This document shows positions 1 through 4,570 of a DNA stretch of 6,223 nucleotides, one piece after another (position 1 is the stretch's first letter; every line of letters starts with the position of its first letter). Below the pieces are notes generated by a model that made no database searches, was not told the origin of the DNA, and was given only the letters and a program-made list of their open reading frames with translations. A program made the translations under genes and the position numbers. The stretch comes from Actinomycetes bacterium (GTDB lineage: Bacteria > Actinomycetota > Actinomycetes > Mycobacteriales > Micromonosporaceae). Location of the stretch: positions 1 through 6,223 of the forward strand of contig JAJYSW010000199.1 in assembly GCA_021793335.1 (NCBI GenBank), read 5' to 3'.

Positions 1-72
1 ACGCTCTTGGCCGACCGGCCCGCTAGCCGGGCCCTTGACATGCAACATGCTCGGCGTGGATGGCGCGGTGCC

Positions 73-102
73 CGGGACGGTGCAGCGCTCGGGACGGTGC
101 AG
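73..102. repeat. 13-bp direct repeat, 17-bp period
   Basis: CGGGACGGTGCAG occurs at 73-85 and again, identical, at 90-102, separated by CGCT. The period is 17 bp. It lies in gene-free sequence. Its role is unknown; replication slippage or a tandem protein-binding site are both possible. Confidence 0.6.
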
Positions 103-282
103 TGGGCCTGCCGGTCGTCCCGGTCGGACCGGGCGTGCCCGGCCTGCTCGCCGATCGCCACGGCTCGGCCCTGAACCGGGGCGCGACGACACCGATGCGC
201 CCACCGCTCGGCCGAAGACACGGACCAAGGGCATCGAGCCGGCGATCGGCCCGGACCCGCCCCCACGGGAAGGGAAACCGCT

Positions 283-333
283 CCGGAAATTCCGGTGGGC
301 GCGGCCGGACGTCCGGAAAACGCCGATACGGCG
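283..333. promoter_or_regulatory. Cluster of three perfect palindromes
   Basis: Three dyads follow one another: CCGGAA-A-TTCCGG at 283-295, CCGGACGTCCGG at 305-316 and CGCCG-ATA-CGGCG at 321-333. The first two share the half-site CCGGA/TCCGG and their centres (289 and 310.5) lie about 21.5 bp apart, close to two helical turns. This arrangement suits a dimeric DNA-binding protein sitting on one face of the helix. The cluster is about 200 bp upstream of the start of the secreted-protein gene. The function as an operator is inference; palindromes of C and G are also more frequent by chance in such DNA. Confidence 0.3.
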
Positions 334-404
334 GCAACGAGCCGTGCACACCGCTTTCCACCGGATCATTTCGCTGAATCTCCGCAGCGTCTTCGGGCCG
401 TGCA

Positions 405-410
405 TATAGT
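405..410 (+). promoter_or_regulatory. Possible -10 hexamer TATAGT
   Basis: TATAGT is a good sigma70-type -10 match inside an otherwise very GC-rich stretch, and it is the most AT-rich hexamer upstream of the gene at 524. No TTGACA-like element lies at the expected 16-18 bp upstream (the sequence there is near TCCGCAG). Use of this site would give a leader of roughly 105 nt that includes the 433-457 hairpin. Confidence 0.25.
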
Positions 411-432
411 CCAGGCAGAGCAGACGCCTCGG

Positions 433-457
433 CGGCGGCCGGGCAGTGGGGCCGCCG
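433..457. other. GC-rich stem-loop in the leader of the secreted gene
   Basis: CGGCGGCC (433-440) pairs perfectly with GGCCGCCG (450-457) around a 9-nt loop. There is no U-tract after it. It would lie in the 5' leader if transcription starts near 417. It could be a leader structure or the end of an older transcript; high GC makes chance stems common. Confidence 0.3.
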
Positions 458-523
458 GCGCGGCCGGCGCACCACGCCGCTGCCTTCGCGCCGAGACACC
501 GAACCGACACGGGGGAAGTCCGA

Positions 524-973
524 ATGGCAGAGTCCACACCGAACGCATCACGAACGATCTGGCGAGCCGTGCTCACCGGCGCGGCAGCCGTGCCGATCGC
601 GGTATTCGCCGCCGCTCCGGCAGTGGGGTCGGCACCGACCGAGACGATGAACATCGAGCAGGAGCCCACCTCGGACCAGGACCAGGCGGTGCTGGACCTC
701 GATGCGTGTCTGACGGAACTGGAGGCGCTGGCGGCTCCGCCCGCCTCCGAACCCGCCTCGCCGCCCGTCGAGGCCGAGCAACTGCCCGCTCCGGACGCCG
801 AACCGGGCGAGGCGCCGGACCTCGTCACCATGCTCGACACGTGCGAGTCGATCGTGGACGTGTTGCAGGAACCGACGGCAGCAGAGCCGGAACCCGATGC
901 TCCGGCGCCCGAAGAGCCTGCACCGGCCGAACCCGAGCCCGAGGCGCCGGGGCCTGAAGAGCCGGTCGGCTGA
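524..973 (+). CDS. Small secreted acidic Pro/Glu/Ala-rich protein
   Basis: A 149-residue protein of unrecognised family. The ATG at 524 is chosen over an upstream in-frame ATG (446) because GGGGGAAG lies 5 nt before it and because the signal peptide then starts naturally. Residues 1-14 are polar with Arg10 and Arg14, residues 15-35 are hydrophobic and Ala-rich, and APAVGSA (31-37) offers signal peptidase I sites. No lipobox Cys is present, so a soluble exported or wall-associated protein is predicted. The mature part is strongly acidic. Two short segments each hold one Cys: VLDLDACLTELEAL around Cys62 and MLDTCESIVDVL around Cys107. They resemble each other (L-D-x-C-x4-[LV]-[DE]-x-[LV]) and are separated by Pro/Glu linkers. 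The tail from about residue 116 is almost only E, P and A and is probably disordered. Codon use fits the host. No function can be assigned. Confidence 0.75.
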   Translation: MAESTPNASRTIWRAVLTGAAAVPIAVFAAAPAVGSAPTETMNIEQEPTSDQDQAVLDLDACLTELEALAAPPASEPASPPVEAEQLPAPDAEPGEAPDLVTMLDTCESIVDVLQEPTAAEPEPDAPAPEEPAPAEPEPEAPGPEEPVG

Positions 974-1041
974 CGAAGGGCGCGGCGACCGTCGCGCATC
1001 ACATCATGGGATTCGAGGGGCTCGCGGCCACCACCGCGGCC

Positions 1042-1067
1042 CCTTTCGCCGTGTACGCGGCGAAAGG
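1042..1067. terminator. Stem-loop between convergent genes
   Basis: CCTTTCGCCG (1042-1051) pairs over all 10 bp with CGGCGAAAGG (1058-1067) around a 6-nt loop. It lies 5 nt beyond the dapC stop codon and 68 nt beyond the stop of the convergent secreted-protein gene. Its position and symmetry suit a bidirectional terminator; no clear U-tract follows on either strand, which is common in actinobacteria. Confidence 0.75.
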
Positions 1068-1072
1068 ACGGC

Positions 1073-2188
1073 TCAGCCGAGACGTTCGGCGGCCTCGGCG
1101 ACGGCATCATCGGTGGCGGTCAACGCCACGCGCACGTGCTCGGCGCCCTTCTCCCCGTAGAACTCGCCGGGGGCGGCCAGGATGCCGCGCTCGGCCAACC
1201 ACGCGACCGTAGCCCAGCAGTCCTCGCCCCGGGTCGCCCACAGGTACAGGCCCGCGTGTGACTCGTCGATGCCGAACCCTGCCCGCTCCAGGGCCGCGCG
1301 CAGCGTCGTGCGCCGCGATTCATACCGCAGTCGCTGCTCGACGGCGTGCTCCTCGTCCTGGAGCGCCGCGATCGTGGCACGCTGGACCGCCCAGGGCACC
1401 ATGAACCCCGCGTGCCGGCGGATTTCGAGCAGATCGGCGATGATCGCGGGATCGCCTGCGAGGAAGGCCGATCGGTACCCGGCCAGGCTCGACCGCTTCG
1501 AGAGCGAGTGCGCGGCGAGCAGCCCGGTGAGGTCACCGTCGTTGACCGCGGGATCGAGGATCGACACCGGCGGGCGATCCGGGTCCCAACCGAGCGTGAG
1601 ATAGCACTCGTCGGAGGCGAGCACGACGCTGTTCTCCCGGGCCCAGCGCACCAGGGCGCGCAAGTGCTCGACCGAGGCGACCGCGCCGGTGGGATTGGTC
1701 GGGTAGTTGATCCAGGCCAGGCGCAGGCGTCGGCCCGCGGCATCGCGAGGATCGGCCGTCGGCAGGGCCTCGGCCCGCGCCAGCAGCGCGCCGATCGCAT
1801 AGGTGGGGTAGGCGATCTCGGGGAACGCGACCGCATCGCCGGGCCCGACGCCCAGTTGGGCCGGCAGGTTCGCGACCAGTTCCTTAGAGCCCACGGTCGG
1901 CAGGACCGCCACGTCCGGTCCGACGCCGGTGTGTCGGCGCAGCCAGGACCGGATCGCCTCGCGGAATTCGGTCGGGCCCGCGACGGTGGGATAGCCGGGC
2001 CGTTCGGCCGCCTCGCACAGCGCCTGCCGTATGACGGGCGCGACCTCGTCGACGGGCGCACCGACCGACAGGTCGACCAGGCCCTGGGCATGCGATGCCG
2101 CGCGCTCCTTGAACGGAGCCAGCCGGTCCCAAGGGAACTCGGGCAATCGGCGAGCAGGCGAGGCGCTGTGGAGACGGCGGTAGGCCAC
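1073..2188 (-). CDS. dapC: Succinyldiaminopimelate transaminase DapC
   Basis: A 371-residue PLP enzyme of fold type I. It converts N-succinyl-2-amino-6-ketopimelate and glutamate to N-succinyl-LL-diaminopimelate in the succinylase route to lysine and meso-DAP, in the cytoplasm. Motifs visible: APVDEVAPVI (44-53) and PGYPTVAGPTEFREAI (64-79), which are typical of actinobacterial DapC; NYPTNPTG with the PLP-contacting Asn165; SDECY with Asp193 and Tyr196; SLSKRSSLAGYR with the Schiff-base Lys231 and Arg239; and HVRVAL with the substrate-carboxylate Arg353. All expected residues of the aspartate aminotransferase superfamily are present and the length is normal. The start is GTG at 2188, with GAGGG 9 nt upstream lying inside the end of fdxA. 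Only 5 nt separate it from the fdxA stop, so translation coupling is likely. Substrate assignment rests on motif resemblance and on the fdxA neighbour, which also precedes a dapC-type aminotransferase in mycobacteria (Rv1177-Rv1178). Confidence 0.92.
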   Translation of the reverse strand: MAYRRLHSASPARRLPEFPWDRLAPFKERAASHAQGLVDLSVGAPVDEVAPVIRQALCEAAERPGYPTVAGPTEFREAIRSWLRRHTGVGPDVAVLPTVGSKELVANLPAQLGVGPGDAVAFPEIAYPTYAIGALLARAEALPTADPRDAAGRRLRLAWINYPTNPTGAVASVEHLRALVRWARENSVVLASDECYLTLGWDPDRPPVSILDPAVNDGDLTGLLAAHSLSKRSSLAGYRSAFLAGDPAIIADLLEIRRHAGFMVPWAVQRATIAALQDEEHAVEQRLRYESRRTTLRAALERAGFGIDESHAGLYLWATRGEDCWATVAWLAERGILAAPGEFYGEKGAEHVRVALTATDDAVAEAAERLG

Positions 2189-2193
2189 CGTGG

Positions 2194-2514
2194 TTATCCC
2201 TCGTTCTTCGGCTGTGCGGCCACGAAGGGGTCGTCGCGGTCGATCTTGCCGACCTTCGAGGCGCCTCCGGGGCTGCCGAGATCATCGAAGAAGTCGTAGT
2301 TGGCCTTGGTGTAGCCGCTCCACTCCTCGGGAACGTCGTCTTCGTAGAAGATCGCCTCCACCGGGCACACCGGCTCGCACGCCCCGCAGTCGACGCACTC
2401 GTCGGGATGGATGTAGAGCATCCTGTTGCCTTCGTAGATGCAGTCGACGGGGCATTCCTCGATGCATGCCTTGTCGAGCAGGTCCACGCACGGTTCAGCG
2501 ATGATGTAAGTCAC
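2194..2514 (-). CDS. fdxA: Seven-iron ferredoxin (3Fe-4S/4Fe-4S)
   Basis: A 106-residue soluble electron carrier, nearly identical in pattern to mycobacterial FdxC/FdxA. By analogy with Azotobacter ferredoxin I, Cys9, Cys17 and Cys50 would hold the [3Fe-4S] cluster and Cys21, Cys40, Cys43 and Cys46 the [4Fe-4S] cluster, with Cys25 as the free cysteine near it. The second-cluster motif is CVDCGACEPVC and the first-cluster motif CIEECPVDC. The C-terminal stretch FFDDLGSPGGASKVGKID (75-92) is the usual actinobacterial extension. The start is GTG at 2514 with AGGAAGGA 6 nt upstream. It is the first gene of the fdxA-dapC unit. Such ferredoxins pass electrons to P450s and other oxidoreductases; no partner is visible here, and dapC itself needs no electrons, so the pairing probably reflects conserved gene order. 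Confidence 0.96.
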   Translation of the reverse strand: MTYIIAEPCVDLLDKACIEECPVDCIYEGNRMLYIHPDECVDCGACEPVCPVEAIFYEDDVPEEWSGYTKANYDFFDDLGSPGGASKVGKIDRDDPFVAAQPKNEG

Positions 2515-2611
2515 TCGTCGTCCTTCCTACGTCGCGCAATCGGGCGGACTGCGCTGCGATGAGCGTAAAGCGTATTCGTTATTGCAAACCCGAAGGTAAG
2601 AGGTTCGCCAG
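2515..2611. promoter_or_regulatory. Divergent promoter region fdxA / GNAT gene
   Basis: These 97 bp separate the divergent starts and must hold promoters for both. The middle (2560-2590) is clearly AT-richer than its surroundings. On the minus strand TACGCT occurs twice, at 2574-2569 and 2567-2562, a 7-bp period; either could be a -10 for fdxA, although neither has a good -35 at 17 bp (TTTGCA lies 15 bp from the second). No TANNNT hexamer stands out on the plus strand. Ribosome binding sites lie at both ends: AGGAAGGA for fdxA (2528-2521) and AAGAGG for the GNAT gene (2598-2603). Confidence 0.55.
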
Positions 2612-3529
2612 ATGCTGGGACCTGAACACTTGGGTCGTCGAGTCGTGGTCAGGATGCGTCTGGCGGACGCATCACCGGGCCGCCGATTCCGCGACGTCAC
2701 CGGCGAGCTTATCGAGATCGGAGCAGAGCGCCTACGGGTGCTGCCTCCGTCCGGGACAGCCGTCACCGTCGACACCGCCGACATCGTCGCGGCCAAACCC
2801 ATTCCGCCGAAACCGACTCGGTTCTCCGAGATCCTCGAACTGGAGCGGCTGCTGGCGTCGAGCTGGCCCGCCGTCGAGTCGTCGTCGTCGGGCGGTTGGC
2901 TTCTACGGTACTCCGCTGGCTACTCGCGCCGCGCGAACTCGGTGCTCGCACTGACCGAACCCGACGCGGGACTGGATGCGGCGCTCGCCGAGGTCGAACG
3001 CTGGTACGCCGAACGGGACGCCCGGCCGCTGATCTCGGTGGCGCTGCCACTGTCCCGCCGTCTCGATGAGGCGCTCGCCGCGCGCGGCTGGAAGGCCGAG
3101 GGCGAAACCGCGGTGCTCGCCAAGAACGCCGCCGGTGGCGGCTCCGCCGGGGAGGCGGTCCTGATGCACGAGCCGAGCGCCGAACTGCTGGAGCAGCTCG
3201 GGCGCGGACGGCCGGAGACGGCGGCGAAGGTCCTGGGTTCGGGGCCGAGCCGGGCGTACGCGGAGATCAGGCGGGACGGCGCCCTGGTCGCACGCGGCCG
3301 GGCCGCGGTCGAGGACGGCACCGCCGTGGTCTCGGGCGTCGGGACGCTCCCCGAGTACCGGCGTCGGGGGCTGGGTCGCCAGGTCATGGCGGCGCTGGAG
3401 GCGTGGGCCGTCGAGACGGGGGCCGGGCGGATCGCCGTGCAGGTCGAGACCGACAACGAGGCCGCCCTCGCCGTGTACGGAGGTCTCGGTTTCGTCGAGC
3501 GCTACCGGTACCACTACCGCGGCGTTTGA
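2612..3529 (+). CDS. GNAT family N-acetyltransferase, Rv0428c-like
   Basis: A 305-residue predicted cytoplasmic acyltransferase that uses acetyl-CoA; the acceptor is unknown. Residues 1-62 form a small beta-rich region (VVVRMRLADA, DVTGELIEIG, LRVLPPSGTAVTVDTADIVAAKPIP) resembling the SH3-like domain in front of M. tuberculosis Rv0428c-type enzymes. Residues 71-170 include WLLRYSAGYSRRANSV (96-111), a signature of that family. The C-terminal GNAT fold is clear: VGTLPEYRRRGLGRQVM (243-259) with the acetyl-CoA loop R-x-x-G-x-G at Arg250-Gly255, then VETDNEAALAVYGGLGF (278-294) with Asn282 and Tyr289. The start ATG is 8 nt after AAGAGG. It is transcribed away from fdxA and converges on the membrane-protein pair, with 46 bp between stop codons. 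The family is confident; the physiological substrate is not. Confidence 0.88.
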   Translation: MLGPEHLGRRVVVRMRLADASPGRRFRDVTGELIEIGAERLRVLPPSGTAVTVDTADIVAAKPIPPKPTRFSEILELERLLASSWPAVESSSSGGWLLRYSAGYSRRANSVLALTEPDAGLDAALAEVERWYAERDARPLISVALPLSRRLDEALAARGWKAEGETAVLAKNAAGGGSAGEAVLMHEPSAELLEQLGRGRPETAAKVLGSGPSRAYAEIRRDGALVARGRAAVEDGTAVVSGVGTLPEYRRRGLGRQVMAALEAWAVETGAGRIAVQVETDNEAALAVYGGLGFVERYRYHYRGV

Positions 3530-3540
3530 GGCGGGTCCGG

Positions 3541-3590
3541 GGATCGGGCCGGTCGCGACGCCCGTCGGCCGGGGCTCAGGATCGGGCCGG
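3541..3590. repeat. 12-bp direct repeat across convergent stops
   Basis: GGATCGGGCCGG is found at 3541-3552 and 3579-3590, a 38-bp period. The first copy lies between the two convergent genes and the second encodes the last codons of the downstream membrane protein. No long terminator stem is seen here; the best pairing is GGCCG (3547-3551) with CGGCC (3566-3570). A small duplication at the gene end is the simplest reading. Confidence 0.5.
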
Positions 3591-4061
3591 GTTGGCCTTC
3601 CTCTCGAAGGCCAGCCTGGTGGCCTTGAGCTCCCGGCCGTAGTGGTCCACGCCGAGGGCCATGACGATGAGGTAGCCGATGAACGCTCCCGCCACCAGCG
3701 TCACGAAGTAGAGCGGCACCTGGGAGAAGACCCCGCTGAGCGTGGGGTAGTCGTCGCGCGCGATGACCGGGTTGACCAGCACCGCGATCAGGGTGGTGGC
3801 CAGGAAGACCGGCAGCAGCTCGGGCACGATCTCCTGGCGGTGGCGGCGCACGCCCCACCAGACGCCGGCGGCCAGCGCCACGGCCACCATCGACAGGTAG
3901 GTGACGGTCGCGACGAGATCGAAGGTGTCGGTCACCATCTCGGTCTCGTCGTAGATCCGCACCGCGATGATGCGGCCCACGAGGTTGGCGACGATGAGCG
4001 CCAGCGCGAAGCCGTAGATCGAGGGCCAGTGCGGGATGAGGAGCCGCTTGAAGAGGTTCAC
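3576..4061 (-). CDS. Small four-helix membrane protein
   Basis: A 161-residue integral membrane protein of unrecognised family. The start chosen is GTG at 4061, with GAAGGAG 8 nt upstream; a longer in-frame extension would overlap the preceding gene in another frame and reads as non-coding. The GTG overlaps the TGA of the upstream gene as GTGA, which points to coupled translation. Predicted helices lie at about 15-36, 50-70, 81-99 and 114-138. Between the third and fourth is a polar loop with ARDDYPTLSG (101-110). The end (VDHYGRELKATRLAFERKANPARS) is basic and probably cytoplasmic, and the amphipathic start NLFKRLLIPHWPSIYG resembles an interfacial segment. There are no transporter or enzyme motifs and no Cys. 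It is likely the membrane partner of the protein encoded just upstream. Confidence 0.8.
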   Translation of the reverse strand: MNLFKRLLIPHWPSIYGFALALIVANLVGRIIAVRIYDETEMVTDTFDLVATVTYLSMVAVALAAGVWWGVRRHRQEIVPELLPVFLATTLIAVLVNPVIARDDYPTLSGVFSQVPLYFVTLVAGAFIGYLIVMALGVDHYGRELKATRLAFERKANPARS

Positions 4062-4456
4062 GGTCGGGTCTCCTTCGCAGGTTCGACAGGGGTGTACGAC
4101 GTTGCCCGTACCGGTCGAAAATACCGCCACAGCGAGATCGCCACACCGGCGGTCCCCGCCAGGAGCAGCGAATAGCCGTTCGTGCTGCTGACGATCACCA
4201 GCGATCCCCCATCGGTGGGCATCGATGCGGCCAGTACGACGGCGAACCAGACGAACGCGGTGAGCACCACCGCCCAGCGGGCCCGCACCCACCACACGGC
4301 CAGCGCGGCGAGCGCCCAGTTGAGCGTGAAGGCGAGCGCCCCGGCCAGCGGGACGGCGATGGCGCCGATGCGGAAGGGCACGAGGAAGGACTCGACGACG
4401 GCGGCGAGCACCGCCGCGGCGGTGACGACGATCACGCCGCCGACGCGGATCGCCAC
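4058..4456 (-). CDS. Small four-helix membrane protein, operon partner
   Basis: A 132-residue, very hydrophobic membrane protein. The start chosen is GTG at 4456 because GAGGA lies 6 nt upstream and the product then begins directly at the first helix; TTG (4501) and GTG (4477) are alternatives with poorer signals. Predicted helices are at about 4-27, 31-56, 60-79 and 94-111, with WWVRARW (55-61) forming a short basic turn between the second and third, and a hydrophilic tail from 112. Topology and size recall the small membrane proteins (Rv1171 and DUF6113 type) found near mshB, fdxA and dapC in other actinobacteria, but this is context-based and weak. It overlaps the next gene by 4 bp, and a dyad and a TAGGAT hexamer lie just upstream. 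Function unknown. Confidence 0.78.
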   Translation of the reverse strand: MAIRVGGVIVVTAAAVLAAVVESFLVPFRIGAIAVPLAGALAFTLNWALAALAVWWVRARWAVVLTAFVWFAVVLAASMPTDGGSLVIVSSTNGYSLLLAGTAGVAISLWRYFRPVRATSYTPVEPAKETRP

Positions 4457-4471
4457 TTCGATTCCTCGGAT

Positions 4472-4516
4472 TCGCACGGGTGCGATCCTACGGCAGCGCA
4501 AGCCGAGCGTCGCTCG
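4472..4516 (-). promoter_or_regulatory. Putative promoter with two dyads
   Basis: On the minus strand TAGGAT (4490-4485) is a good actinobacterial -10. The perfect dyad TCGCAC-GG-GTGCGA (4472-4485) starts where the hexamer ends and would cover the likely start point near 4478, leaving a leader of about 22 nt before the GTG at 4456. A second perfect dyad, CGAGCG-T-CGCTCG (4504-4516), sits over the -35 position, and the two centres are 31.5 bp apart, near three helical turns. The -35 itself is poor (GCGACG at 17-bp spacing), as for regulated promoters. The operator role is inference. Confidence 0.4.
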
Positions 4517-4532
4517 CCGTGGGGACGGAGGA

Positions 4533-4563
4533 GCCCGCCGCGAGCGCGTCGCAGGCGGCGGGC
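4533..4563. terminator. Stem-loop after the lyase gene
   Basis: GCCCGCCGC (4533-4541) pairs over 9 bp with GCGGCGGGC (4555-4563) around a 13-nt loop. It lies 8 nt beyond the lyase stop codon and before the membrane-protein pair. A U-tract is lacking on both strands. It would end or reduce transcription from the lyase gene into the pair, which has its own candidate promoter. Confidence 0.6.
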
Positions 4564-4570
4564 GCCGGTC

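Larger units (their letters stand above)
1..523. other. Gene-free upstream region with repeats and palindromes
   Basis: No reading frame here looks like a real gene. The open frames on both strands are dominated by Arg, Pro and Gly with no recognisable domain, no convincing ribosome binding site and no consistent G/C third-position bias, as expected for chance open frames in high-GC DNA. The region does contain a 6-bp stem hairpin near 17-33, a 13-bp tandem repeat (73-102), three palindromes between 283 and 333, a TATAGT-like -10 hexamer at 405-410 and an 8-bp stem hairpin at 433-457. It most plausibly serves as the long upstream region of the secreted-protein gene at 524. A partial gene entering from the left edge cannot be fully excluded, because frame 1 stays open to a TGA at 172-174, but that stretch does not look coding. 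Confidence 0.6.

Noticed and set aside
17..40. GGCCCG/CGGGCC hairpin (17-33) and a perfect TTGACA (35-40)
   Set aside because: The stem is only 6 bp with no U-tract, and no -10 lies 16-18 bp after TTGACA (the sequence is GGATGG), so neither is supported as terminator or promoter.
1..174. Frame open from the left edge to a TGA at 172-174, possible 3' end of an upstream gene
   Set aside because: Composition and third-position bias do not look coding and no motif is recognisable; cannot be tested without the sequence to the left.
23..499. 158-codon open frame on the minus strand, and overlapping plus-strand frames at 35-409 and 60-377
   Set aside because: Arg/Pro-rich translations without domains or ribosome binding sites; typical chance frames in high-GC DNA.
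446..523. Upstream ATG at 446 as the start of the secreted-protein gene
   Set aside because: It would put 26 hydrophilic residues, several His and Arg, ahead of the signal peptide and lacks a good ribosome binding site; the ATG at 524 has GGGGGAAG at 5 nt.
1346..2299. 317-codon plus-strand frame opposite dapC and fdxA
   Set aside because: Antisense shadow of two clear, motif-bearing genes on the minus strand.
4062..4295. N-terminal extension of the 161-residue membrane protein up to 4295
   Set aside because: It overlaps the other membrane-protein gene in a different frame, reads Arg/Gly-rich, and the GTG at 4061 has a strong GAAGGAG.
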